Positions 1 to 6,364 of a stretch of 6,366 bases of DNA are shown here, in pieces (positions within the stretch are counted from its first letter, which is position 1; each line of letters starts with the position of its first letter). The translations under genes and the position numbers were made by a program. The stretch comes from an uncultured Paracoccaceae bacterium (GTDB lineage Bacteria > Pseudomonadota > Alphaproteobacteria > Rhodobacterales > Rhodobacteraceae). The notes under the pieces are model-generated. The model was not told where the DNA came from, ran no database searches, and was given only the letters and a program-made list of their open reading frames with translations. Where the stretch lies: positions 1 to 6,366 of the forward strand of contig CALCPC010000764.1 in assembly GCA_937900975.1 (NCBI GenBank), given 5' to 3'.

Positions 1-110
1 GACATGGATGGCAACCTGGGGCGCGCCGCCCGTCGGGAAAGGCCGCGGCGCGACTGGCGATTTTCGCCCTCTTGTGTAGGTTGGGCGCGAACCGGAAAGG
101 TGCTGCGCGC
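1..110. other. Region upstream of the L,D-transpeptidase gene, no gene recognised
   Basis: No complete gene is visible. One plus-strand frame is open from the window edge to a TAG at 77-79 and could be the tail of a gene starting outside the window, but its short translation resembles nothing I know. The stretch holds an 8 bp perfect inverted repeat (CGCGCCGC at 22-29 and GCGGCGCG at 45-52) and a smaller one (GGCGA at 56-60, TCGCC at 64-68). I see no convincing -35/-10 pair for the downstream gene, so its promoter is either non-canonical or upstream of the window. Confidence 0.4.
56..75 (+). terminator. Weak stem-loop, possible terminator of an upstream gene
   Basis: GGCGA (56-60), a three-base TTT loop and TCGCC (64-68) form a 5 bp hairpin followed by a pyrimidine/T-rich stretch (CTCTTGT). 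If a plus-strand gene ends just left of or inside the start of the window, this could be its intrinsic terminator. The stem is short and the T tract is interrupted, so this remains a candidate only. Confidence 0.2.
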
Positions 111-896
111 ATGCCCCGTCCCCTAACCCTGGCGTTCAAGACGCTGTTTTCGGCCTTTTTGGTGGTGCTCGCGGCCTGTACACCGCCGCCGCCGAAAGAT
201 CCCTTTGTCTTGCCGACCCGGCTCGACACCAGTTTTCGCGCGACAATGGACGAGCTTGGTGTCGACCTTGGCCTGCCGCCCGCGGGCAAGGCGATCCTGG
301 TCAACATCCCCTCCTATGAGCTGTTGGCGCTTGAAGACGGCGTGCCGGTTCTGCGCACGCGGGTTATCGTTGGCAAACGGCGCACGCAAACCCCGGTGAT
401 GGATCTGCGCACCGATTTCGTTCGGTTCCGCCCGGCCTGGGCGCCAACGCCGCAAATGATCGCCGAGGGCGCGTTTGCCGACCGCGTTTGGGATCCGGGC
501 GCGGACAACCCGCTTGGCCTCGCCGCCGTTCAACTGTCGCCCAACCTTTTGATCTATATGCACGACACCAACCGCCGCGATCTTTTTGAGCGGGAGGCGC
601 GCGCGCTTTCCTGGGGTTGTGTGCGGGTGGAGCGGTGGGACGACCTGATCGCTTGGGCGCTGGATCTGCCGGTTGACCAAGTGCTCGATTTCGCCAATTC
701 CGAACCGACGCGCGACCTGCCGATGGCCGAAATCCCGGTGCTGATCCGCTATCTGACCCTTTTTCCCGACGTGTGGGGCAATCTACAGCGCCACGAGGAT
801 ATCTACGGCCTTGGCCATAACGCAACACCCGCACCCTACGACCCCAACGCCGGCGCTGTTGCGGTAACGGACGGACAGACCCTCTCGGGTCTTTGA
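111..896 (+). CDS. L,D-transpeptidase family lipoprotein (YkuD domain, YcbB/LdtD-like catalytic motif)
   Basis: Predicted periplasmic L,D-transpeptidase of 261 residues. This family joins peptidoglycan stem peptides (3-3 cross-links) or attaches proteins to them, using a catalytic cysteine. Residues 1-23 look like a lipoprotein signal: basic start, hydrophobic core, and a lipobox L20-A-A-C23 with C23 as the lipidated residue. A proline-rich linker follows (residues 24-32). The YkuD domain starts near residue 58. Its catalytic part has Y149-M-H151-D-T and then S167-W-G-C170-V-R172-V, giving the expected His, Cys and Arg. The H-D-T...S-x-G-C-V-R-V pattern matches the YcbB/LdtD branch better than the small SHGC enzymes, but the large N-terminal and peptidoglycan-binding parts of YcbB are absent. 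I chose the ATG at 111 because it gives a clean signal peptide and has GGAAAGG 10 bases upstream; a TTG at 72 in the same frame would add 13 residues. The gene converges on the hut operon and has no evident functional link to it. Family assignment is firm; the exact reaction is not known. Confidence 0.88.
   Translation: MPRPLTLAFKTLFSAFLVVLAACTPPPPKDPFVLPTRLDTSFRATMDELGVDLGLPPAGKAILVNIPSYELLALEDGVPVLRTRVIVGKRRTQTPVMDLRTDFVRFRPAWAPTPQMIAEGAFADRVWDPGADNPLGLAAVQLSPNLLIYMHDTNRRDLFEREARALSWGCVRVERWDDLIAWALDLPVDQVLDFANSEPTRDLPMAEIPVLIRYLTLFPDVWGNLQRHEDIYGLGHNATPAPYDPNAGAVAVTDGQTLSGL
877..895 (+). terminator. Short hairpin overlapping the stop codon of the L,D-transpeptidase gene, weak terminator candidate
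   Basis: AGACCC (877-882), loop TCTC (883-886) and GGGTCT (887-892) form a perfect 6 bp stem. It is followed by only two more T residues before GAC, so the T tract is short (TCTTTG). The hairpin sits in the last codons and touches the TGA at 894-896. Read from the minus strand, the loop is GAGA, a GNRA tetraloop, but there is no T run on that side. It could slow or end transcription of the plus-strand gene or protect its 3' end; it is weaker than a classical intrinsic terminator. Confidence 0.3.
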
Positions 897-1101
897 CAGG
901 GCGCGCGGGCGCACCGGCCAGGCGGTTTCGGTCGCCGGGGCGCCGCGCTGGACCGCAAGAACATCCCCTTTGACTGGTAGACGTCAGCCTTTCAGCAGCC
1001 TGGCGGGCAGGCGCTCACGCAGCGGATCAAGATGGATGGCGCGCGTGTTGGTGGCGCATGTGGCGGGATCGGCGGCGCGCGCCGGGGCCGGGCCCGCGGC
1101 C
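897..1101. other. Convergent intergenic region with GC-rich inverted repeats
   Basis: This 205-base spacer separates the 3' ends of the transpeptidase gene (+) and hutU (-). It holds several GC-rich inverted repeats: CCAGGCG with CGCCGGG (918-924 and 933-939, one mismatch), GCCTG with CAGGC (998-1002 and 1008-1012), a 10 bp palindrome GGCGCGCGCC (1074-1083), and GGCCG with CGGCC (1086-1090 and 1097-1101). The last directly abuts the hutU stop codon. None has a T run after it on either strand, so termination here is either Rho-dependent or uses unusual GC hairpins. No gene is supported: the open frames lack good starts, ribosome sites and recognisable products. Confidence 0.5.
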
Positions 1102-2790
1102 TCAGGGTTTTGCCCCAAGGCTCGGCAGGTCCAAACCCTGTTCGCGCGCGCAGTCTTGCGCGATGTCGTAGCCCGCGTCGGCATGGCGCATGACACCGGT
1201 CGCCGGATCGTTCCAGAGCACGCGCGCGATCCGCCGGGCGGCATCCTCTGTCCCATCGCAGCAAATCACCATTCCCGAATGCTGGCTAAAGCCCATGCCG
1301 ACGCCACCACCGTGGTGCAAGCTGACCCAGGTTGCCCCGCTTGCCGTGTTCAACAGCGCGTTCAAAAGCGGCCAGTCCGAAACGGCATCCGATCCGTCGC
1401 GCATCGCCTCGGTCTCCCGGTTGGGGGAGGCGACGGACCCGCTGTCGAGGTGATCGCGCCCGATCACGACCGGCGCCGAAAGCTCTCCGCTTGCCACCAT
1501 CTCATTAAAGGCCAAACCCGCACGGTGTCGGTCGCCGAGCCCGATCCAGCAGATCCGCGCCGGCAAACCCTGAAAGGCAATCCGCTTTCGCGCCATGTCA
1601 AGCCAGGTGTGCAGATGCGCATTGTCCGGAAACAGCGCTTTCATCTTGGCGTCGGTCTTGTAGATGTCTTCGGGATCGCCGGAAAGCGCGCACCAGCGGA
1701 AAGGCCCGATGCCCCGGCAAAATAAGGGCCGGATATAGGCCGGCACGAAACCCGGAAACTGAAACGCGGTCTCCAACCCCTCATCCTTGGCGACCTGGCG
1801 GATGTTGTTGCCATAGTCGAGCGTCGGAACACCGGCGTTCCAAAAATCCACCATGGCGGCCACATGCACCTTCATCGATGCCCGCGCGGCGGCCTCCACC
1901 GCCGCTGGCTCCCGCTCCTGCGCCGCGCGCCAGGCCGCCACGGTCCAGCCTTGCGGCAAGTATCCGTGCAAAGGGTCATGGGCCGAGGTTTGGTCGGTGA
2001 CGATATCGGGGCGCACACCGCGGCGCACCAGTTCGGCAAAAATGTCGGCGGCATTGCCGATCAGACCGATGGATTTCGCAGCACCCGCCGCAGTCCATTC
2101 CGCGATCCGCGCCAGGGCGGTGTCCAGATCGTGGGTTTTCTCATCGAGATACCGGGTGCGCAGCCGAAAATCGGCGCGGGTCTCGTCGCATTCGACGGCC
2201 AGACAGCAGGCACCGGCCATCACGGCAGCCAGGGGCTGAGCGCCGCCCATGCCACCCAAACCCGCCGTCAGGATCCAGCGCCCCGAAAGATCGCCGCCGT
2301 AATGCTGGCGGCCTGCCTCGGCGAAGGTCTCATATGTGCCCTGCACGATCCCTTGCGTGCCGATATAGATCCACGAGCCCGCCGTCATCTGGCCGTACAT
2401 CGCCAGCCCCTTGGCGTCGAGTTCGTGGAAATGCGCCCATGTCGCCCAATGGGGCACCAAATTGGAGTTGGCGATCAGCACCCGCGGCGCGTCGGCATGG
2501 GTGCGGAAAACCCCCACAGGCTTGCCCGATTGGACCAGCAGCGTTTCATCGCCCTCCAGCCGTTTCAAACACGCAACAATCCGGTCGAAATCCTCCCAGC
2601 TGCGCGCCGCCCGCCCGATGCCGCCATAGACAACCAACTCATGCGGATTTTCGGCGACATCGGGATGCAGGTTGTTCATCAGCATCCGCAACGGCGCCTC
2701 GGTCTGCCAGCTTTTCGCCGTCAGCGTGTCGCCGGTCGGCGGGGTCACGACGCGGGCGTTGTGGCGCCAGTTTGGGGGGGCTTCGGTCAT
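1102..2790 (-). CDS. hutU: Urocanate hydratase (urocanase)
   Basis: Cytoplasmic, NAD+-dependent enzyme (EC 4.2.1.49) for the second step of histidine breakdown: urocanate plus water gives 4-imidazolone-5-propionate. The product is 562 residues, close to the usual length of about 555. Family hallmarks appear in order: [11 protein letters not shown] (55-65), YGQMTAGSW (132-140), the NAD-binding glycine stretch GLGGMGGAQ (177-185), [13 protein letters not shown] (268-280), and the urocanase signature [10 protein letters not shown] (406-415). C414 there corresponds to the active-site cysteine known from Pseudomonas (Cys410). [13 protein letters not shown] follows at 494-506. The ATG at 2790 was chosen over longer in-frame starts because residues before it do not look like urocanase, the length then fits, and a GGAG Shine-Dalgarno lies six bases upstream. 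That ATG overlaps the hutG stop in an ATGA, so translation is probably coupled. It is the last gene of the operon. No inactivating change is visible. Confidence 0.97.
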   Translation of the reverse strand: MTEAPPNWRHNARVVTPPTGDTLTAKSWQTEAPLRMLMNNLHPDVAENPHELVVYGGIGRAARSWEDFDRIVACLKRLEGDETLLVQSGKPVGVFRTHADAPRVLIANSNLVPHWATWAHFHELDAKGLAMYGQMTAGSWIYIGTQGIVQGTYETFAEAGRQHYGGDLSGRWILTAGLGGMGGAQPLAAVMAGACCLAVECDETRADFRLRTRYLDEKTHDLDTALARIAEWTAAGAAKSIGLIGNAADIFAELVRRGVRPDIVTDQTSAHDPLHGYLPQGWTVAAWRAAQEREPAAVEAAARASMKVHVAAMVDFWNAGVPTLDYGNNIRQVAKDEGLETAFQFPGFVPAYIRPLFCRGIGPFRWCALSGDPEDIYKTDAKMKALFPDNAHLHTWLDMARKRIAFQGLPARICWIGLGDRHRAGLAFNEMVASGELSAPVVIGRDHLDSGSVASPNRETEAMRDGSDAVSDWPLLNALLNTASGATWVSLHHGGGVGMGFSQHSGMVICCDGTEDAARRIARVLWNDPATGVMRHADAGYDIAQDCAREQGLDLPSLGAKP

Positions 2791-3575
2791 TCTGGGCTCC
2801 AGGCGGCGAGTGTGGTCAGGATACGGGACAGGATCGGTCGCAAGCGCTCGGCCCGTGCGGCGTTCCAGGGCCAGGGCGGATGTTCGTCGAGATAGGTGGA
2901 TTGGGCGAGCTCCATCTGCACCGCATGCACGCCTGCCTCCGGCTGGCCGTAATGGCGCGTGGTCCATCCACCGCGAAACCGGCCGTTGACGGTGTGAGTA
3001 TACCCCTCGGCCCCGGCCTCTGCCACGATCTGCGTGACCGTTTCGGTCAACGCCGGATGGGCGGTGCGCCCGCCATCGGTGCCAATGTTGAAATCGGGCA
3101 GTTGGCCTTCGAAAAGATAGGGCAAACGCGACCGGATCGAATGGCAGTCGTACAGCACGGCGTGCCCATGACGGGCCTTCACCCGCGCCACTTCCGCCGC
3201 CAGCGCGGCGTGATAGGGCGTGTGGAAGGCGGCGCGCCGCCGCGCGATCTCGACCGCGTCGGGCGGTGTGCGCCAGATCGGTCGACCCTCGAAATCGGTC
3301 ATCGGGACAAGACTTGTCGTGCTTTGCCCGGGATAAAGGCTTTCGCCACCCGGGGGGCGGTTGACGTCGATCGCATAGCGGTGGATCGGCGTGCGCACGC
3401 GGCTGGCCCCCGGCGCCAGCCCCTCATAAAGCCGGTCGATCCACCAATCCGTGTCGGCCAGCGCGCGCCCGGTATCATTCAACGCAGCCGCAATCTCCGG
3501 TGGCAGATCGACGCCCGTGTGGGGCAGACCCAGGATCAGGGGCGTCGTGCCTTCGTGCACCGCGATCCCGGTCAT
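2787..3575 (-). CDS. hutG: N-formylglutamate amidohydrolase (N-formylglutamate deformylase)
   Basis: Predicted cytoplasmic zinc-dependent hydrolase (EC 3.5.1.68) that splits N-formyl-L-glutamate into glutamate and formate, the last step of the five-step hut route. The 262-residue protein belongs to the formylglutamate amidohydrolase family, not to the arginase-like formiminoglutamase that shares the hutG name in other bacteria. Family features: LPHTG (17-21), [10 protein letters not shown] (41-50), DVNR (70-73), DCHSIRS (143-149), FNIGT (162-166), [14 protein letters not shown] (197-210) and [11 protein letters not shown] (221-231). Several His, Asp and Glu residues in these motifs are suitable metal and catalytic ligands. 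The ATG at 3575 was chosen because upstream in-frame sequence is only a frame-shifted reading of hutH; it overlaps the hutH stop as ATGA. Its own Shine-Dalgarno is weak (CGGG region), so coupling to hutH translation probably matters. It implies that a HutF deiminase exists elsewhere to supply formylglutamate. Confidence 0.95.
   Translation of the reverse strand: MTGIAVHEGTTPLILGLPHTGVDLPPEIAAALNDTGRALADTDWWIDRLYEGLAPGASRVRTPIHRYAIDVNRPPGGESLYPGQSTTSLVPMTDFEGRPIWRTPPDAVEIARRRAAFHTPYHAALAAEVARVKARHGHAVLYDCHSIRSRLPYLFEGQLPDFNIGTDGGRTAHPALTETVTQIVAEAGAEGYTHTVNGRFRGGWTTRHYGQPEAGVHAVQMELAQSTYLDEHPPWPWNAARAERLRPILSRILTTLAAWSPE
2797..2800 (-). promoter_or_regulatory. Ribosome binding site of hutU inside the hutG coding end
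   Basis: On the minus strand GGAG lies six bases before the hutU ATG at 2790. It is embedded in the Trp-Ser codons near the C-terminus of HutG (TGG AGC CCA GAA TGA). It is a good Shine-Dalgarno and fixes the hutU start. The last terminal codons of hutG thus do double duty. Confidence 0.7.
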
Positions 3576-5089
3576 GGTGCGAACCCGATATCCGCGGCAT
3601 CGGCCAGCGCACCCGATGCCACCACGCGCGCCGCCGCCTCGATATCGCCCGACAGCACCCGGTCGGCCCCAAGCGGCGGAACCTCCGCCCGCAGCCGCTG
3701 GGCCACTCGGGCCAAGATCGGCGATGTCGACAGCGGCGCCCGCGCCTCGATCCCTTGGACCGCCGCAATCGCCTCGATCCCGAGGATCCGGTGCAGATTT
3801 CCGGTCATCCGCCGCAACCGCACCGCCCCATGCGCGGCCATGGTGACGTGATCCTCCTGATTGGCCGAGGTGGGTGTCGAATCCGTCACACAAGGGTTTG
3901 CGAGATGTTTGTTCTCGCTCATCAACGCCGCCGACGTCACCTCTGCGATCATCAGGCCCGAGTTGAGGCCCGGTTCAGGCGCCAGAAAGGGCGGCAGATC
4001 GTGGTTGAGCGCGGGGTCCACCATCAGCGCGATCCGCCGCTGGGCGATGGCGCCGATCTCGGCGATGGCCAGCGCGATCTGGTCGGCGGCAAAGCCCACG
4101 GGCTCGGCAGGGAAATTGCCCCCAGACACGATCTCGCCTGCGCCGACGATCTGGGGGTTGGCGGTTGCGGCGTTGGCCTCGATCTCCAGCGTATGGGCCG
4201 CGGCGCGCAGCACGTCCAGCGCCGCGCCAAGAACCTGGGCGTTGCAGCGGACGCAATAGGGATCTTGGACGCGCGCATCGCCCTCGCGGTGGCTTTCGCG
4301 AATGGCGCTGCCGGTCATTAGATGACGGCCGGCTGCGGCCACTTCGATCTGGCCGCGATGCCCGCGCAGCGCATGGATCTGCGGGTGCAGCGGCGCGGTG
4401 GAGCCCATGATCGCATCCGTGGGCAGCGCCGCGGGCACCGCCGCGGCCGCCGCGCCCCGAAACGCCGCGAACAGCCCCGACAGGGCGGCCGCTGTGGAAA
4501 ACTGCGTCCCGTTCAGAAGCGCTAGCCCCTCCTTCGGGCCCAGGACCACGGGCTGCAGCCCCGCCTCTCGCAGCGCATCGCGCCCAGCGCTTCGGCGCCC
4601 GGCCGACAGCACCCACCCCTCCCCAATCATCACCGCAGCCAGATGCGCCAGCGGCGCCAAATCGCCCGACGCCCCGACAGAGCCTTGCTGCGGGATCTCC
4701 GGCACGATCCCCGCCGCCAGCATCCCCTCCAAGAGGGTGACAACCTCCCACCGCACGCCCGATGCGCCGCGGCCAAGCGAGAGGAGCTTCAGCGCCATCA
4801 TCAGCCGCACATCGGCGGAGTCGAGCGCGGGTCCAACGCCGCAGCAATGGCTTAGCACCAGGTTGCGCTGCAGCGTCGCGGTATCCTCTAGCGGGATGCG
4901 GATATGCGCCAGCTTCCCGAACCCGGTGTTGACGCCGTAAACCGCGGCGTCGCCCGCCGCCGCGCGGGCCACCGCTGCGGCACTGTCCTCAACCTGCGGG
5001 CGGAGTGTGGGGGGCAGCCGCACAGCGCCCGTGCCGCGATAAACCGCCGCCAGCGCAGAAAGCGGCGCGGAGCCGGGCTCTAGGATCAT
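3572..5089 (-). CDS. hutH: Histidine ammonia-lyase (histidase)
   Basis: Cytoplasmic enzyme (EC 4.3.1.3) that removes ammonia from L-histidine to give trans-urocanate, the entry step of the pathway. The 505-residue length is typical. The MIO electrophilic cofactor, formed by cyclisation of Ala-Ser-Gly, is provided by A140-S141-G142 within [14 protein letters not shown]. Other hallmarks are Y51-G-V-N-T-G-F-G, the S80-H81 pair, [22 protein letters not shown] near 376-378, and [10 protein letters not shown] (406-415). Two positions look unusual: the motif usually read GNFHAEPV is GNFPAEPV here (Pro327), and the segment before PTSANQEDH reads CVTDST where SVDSL is common. The ATG at 5089 overlaps the hutI stop as ATGA and has GGGGG six bases upstream; a TTG at 5116 would add nine residues that overlap HutI and is less likely. 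It is the second gene of the operon. Confidence 0.97.
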   Translation of the reverse strand: MILEPGSAPLSALAAVYRGTGAVRLPPTLRPQVEDSAAAVARAAAGDAAVYGVNTGFGKLAHIRIPLEDTATLQRNLVLSHCCGVGPALDSADVRLMMALKLLSLGRGASGVRWEVVTLLEGMLAAGIVPEIPQQGSVGASGDLAPLAHLAAVMIGEGWVLSAGRRSAGRDALREAGLQPVVLGPKEGLALLNGTQFSTAAALSGLFAAFRGAAAAAVPAALPTDAIMGSTAPLHPQIHALRGHRGQIEVAAAGRHLMTGSAIRESHREGDARVQDPYCVRCNAQVLGAALDVLRAAAHTLEIEANAATANPQIVGAGEIVSGGNFPAEPVGFAADQIALAIAEIGAIAQRRIALMVDPALNHDLPPFLAPEPGLNSGLMIAEVTSAALMSENKHLANPCVTDSTPTSANQEDHVTMAAHGAVRLRRMTGNLHRILGIEAIAAVQGIEARAPLSTSPILARVAQRLRAEVPPLGADRVLSGDIEAAARVVASGALADAADIGFAP

Positions 5090-6279
5090 GCGATACCCCC
5101 AAAAAAGCGCTCCCAAAGCGGGTTAAAGCCAATCCGGTAGGCAAGCTCTTCCGGCGCTTCGACATCCCAGATGGCCAGGTCGGCCCGAAACCCGGGCGCG
5201 ATCTGGCCCACATCGTCAAGCCCCAGCGCCCGCGCGGCGTGGCGCGTGACCCCGGCCAGCGCCTCGCCCGGGGTCAGACCGAAGAGCGTGCACCCCATGT
5301 TCATCGCCAGCAAGGGCGAGGTCAGCGGCGACGAGCCCGGGTTGCAATCCGTGGCCAGCGCCATCGCGACGCCTGCTTTGCGGAACGCGGCCACCGGGGG
5401 CGCTGTTGCCTCACGCAGGGTGTAAAACGCGCCGGGGAGAAGGACCGCCACGGTGCCCGCGCGCGCCATCTGCGCCGCATCCTCGGGCGTCGCATACTCA
5501 AGATGATCGGCGCTCAGCGCCCCCTCTCGGGCGGCCAGCGCCGCGCCGCCCGCATGGCTCAATTGCTCTGCATGAAGCTTCACAGGCAGACCCAGCGCCT
5601 TGGCCTCGGCGAACACCGTCGCGATCTCGGCCGGCGAAAACGCGATCCCCTCACAAAACCCATCGACCGCGTCGGCCAGCCCCGCCTTTGCCGCGCGGCG
5701 CAGCGCGGGCAGACAAACCTCGTGCAGATAGGCCGCGCGGTCGGCCTTGAACTCTGGCGGGACAGCATGGGCGCCCAGAAAGCTGGTGCGCACCCGAACC
5801 GCCCGCGCTTGGCCGAGCGCACGGGCCGCCTGCAGCATCCGCAGCTCCGTTTCGATGTCGAGCCCGTAGCCTGACTTGATCTCAACCGTCGTCACCCCCT
5901 CACCGATCAAACGGTCGAGCCGCGGCAGGGCCGTGGCCACAAGGTCATCGAGACTGGCTGCGCGTGTCGCCGCAACCGTGGCGGCAATACCACCGCCGGC
6001 GCGGGCGATATCGGCATAGCTTGCGCCGGCGAGACGTCTGGCGAACTCGCCCGCCCGGTGGCCGCCATGGACAAGATGGGTGTGACAGTCGATCAGCCCC
6101 GGCGTGACCAGCCGCCCCTCCAAATCGCGCACCGTGTCGGCCTCTGGCGCGGCCCCGCTTGGCCCCACCCACAGGATGCGGCCGCCCTCCACCAAAACCG
6201 CGCCCTCGGTGACGGAGGCCTGCGATCCGGGCCCTGTCAGGGTGACAATCCTGGCACCGGAAAGAAGCGCGCGAGACAT
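5086..6279 (-). CDS. hutI: Imidazolonepropionase
   Basis: Cytoplasmic amidohydrolase-superfamily metalloenzyme (EC 3.5.2.7) that opens the ring of 4-imidazolone-5-propionate to N-formimino-L-glutamate, the third pathway step. From the ATG at 6279 the protein has 397 residues, near the family norm of about 400. Metal-site motifs are clear: C65-H66-T-H68 at the end of the first barrel strand, KLHAEQ with H236, ADHLEY with H259, and ATDCNPG with D311. Other typical stretches are [14 protein letters not shown] (164-177) and [10 protein letters not shown] (206-215). Two in-frame ATGs lie upstream, at 6291 and 6303, and would add 4 or 8 residues. I prefer 6279 because [14 protein letters not shown] fits the family start and a weak GGGA lies just upstream, while the 6303 ATG is jammed against a leader hairpin. 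A TTG at 6349-6351 lies inside the promoter and is not credible. It is the first gene of the operon and its stop overlaps hutH as ATGA. Confidence 0.96.
   Translation of the reverse strand: MSRALLSGARIVTLTGPGSQASVTEGAVLVEGGRILWVGPSGAAPEADTVRDLEGRLVTPGLIDCHTHLVHGGHRAGEFARRLAGASYADIARAGGGIAATVAATRAASLDDLVATALPRLDRLIGEGVTTVEIKSGYGLDIETELRMLQAARALGQARAVRVRTSFLGAHAVPPEFKADRAAYLHEVCLPALRRAAKAGLADAVDGFCEGIAFSPAEIATVFAEAKALGLPVKLHAEQLSHAGGAALAAREGALSADHLEYATPEDAAQMARAGTVAVLLPGAFYTLREATAPPVAAFRKAGVAMALATDCNPGSSPLTSPLLAMNMGCTLFGLTPGEALAGVTRHAARALGLDDVGQIAPGFRADLAIWDVEAPEELAYRIGFNPLWERFFGGIA
5096..5100 (-). promoter_or_regulatory. Ribosome binding site of hutH inside the hutI coding end
   Basis: On the minus strand GGGGG lies six bases before the hutH ATG at 5089, within the codons for the HutI terminal Gly-Gly-Ile-Ala. 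It is a G-rich Shine-Dalgarno variant and supports the ATGA start rather than the TTG at 5116. It directly follows a run of six T residues (5106-5101). Confidence 0.5.
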
Positions 6280-6304
6280 CGATTTTCCCATATGCTTTGA
6301 CATT

Positions 6305-6326
6305 GGCGGGGCGCTTGCCCGACGCC
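6305..6326 (-). promoter_or_regulatory. GC-rich hairpin in the hutI 5' leader
   Basis: In the transcript sense the leader reads GGCG, TC bulge, GGGC, loop AAGC, GCCC, CGCC: an 8 bp stem in two blocks of four with a two-base bulge and a four-base loop. It lies just after the predicted transcription start and ends one base before the ATG at 6303. It could stabilise the operon mRNA or hide the first ATG, favouring starts at 6291 or 6279. No known riboswitch is recognised. Confidence 0.35.
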
Positions 6327-6336
6327 GCACCTTCAG

Positions 6337-6364
6337 CTTATGTATAGACAAATCAGCCTGTCAA
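6337..6364 (-). promoter_or_regulatory. Predicted sigma70-type promoter of the hutIHGU operon
   Basis: Read on the minus strand, a perfect consensus -35 box TTGACA (6364-6359) is followed after 16 bases by CATAAG (6342-6337), four of six matches to the -10 consensus. Transcription should start near 6330, giving a leader of about 50 bases to the hutI ATG at 6279. The boxes flank and overlap an operator-like palindrome at 6341-6350, so a repressor bound there would block RNA polymerase. The region is also the most AT-rich stretch near the operon. Confidence 0.65.
6341..6350. promoter_or_regulatory. Probable HutC (GntR-family) operator
   Basis: TGTATAGACA (plus strand) is an imperfect palindrome of the form TGTNTANACA: eight of ten positions are symmetric, and flanking bases extend the symmetry (T and A one step further out). 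The HutC subgroup of GntR repressors is known to bind TGT-TA-rich palindromes in front of hut operons and to be released by urocanate. The site lies in the spacer and touches the -10 box of the predicted hutI promoter, the expected place for repression. No repressor gene is in the window, so the regulator's identity is inferred. Confidence 0.6.

Noticed and set aside
984..1264. Two 90-codon minus-strand frames spanning the end of hutU and the intergenic region
   Set aside because: Both largely overlap hutU out of frame and lack a ribosome site; the non-overlapping part is too short to judge and matches nothing I recognise.
2774..2780. G7 run at the start of hutU as a phase-variation tract
   Set aside because: It encodes Ala-Pro-Pro near the N-terminus and there is no reason for a catabolic enzyme to phase vary; seven bases is short for this role.
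1864..2895. 343-codon open frame on the plus strand opposite hutU
   Set aside because: Mirror frame of the urocanase gene with no recognisable domain or ribosome site.
2791..2967. 59-codon N-terminal extension of HutU
   Set aside because: It reads hutG out of frame, would make the protein far longer than the family, and the ATG at 2790 has a good GGAG.
2334..3851. 505-codon open frame on the plus strand across hutU, hutG and hutH
   Set aside because: It is antisense to three confidently identified genes, crosses their junctions, has low-complexity Arg/Ala/Gly/Pro-rich translation and no family resemblance; typical of high-GC antisense frames.
3576..3893. 106-codon N-terminal extension of HutG
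   Set aside because: It reads hutH out of frame with Gly/Arg-rich low-complexity sequence; family similarity begins right after the ATG at 3575.
3975..4847. 290-codon minus-strand frame inside hutH
   Set aside because: Out-of-frame reading of hutH with Arg/Gly-rich composition; the hutH frame has all catalytic motifs.
6297..6302. Plus-strand TTGACA as a divergent -35 box
   Set aside because: No acceptable -10 box follows at 15-19 bases; the downstream stretch is GC-rich hairpin sequence.
6349..6351. TTG start for hutI
   Set aside because: It lies inside the predicted operator and upstream of the likely transcription start.
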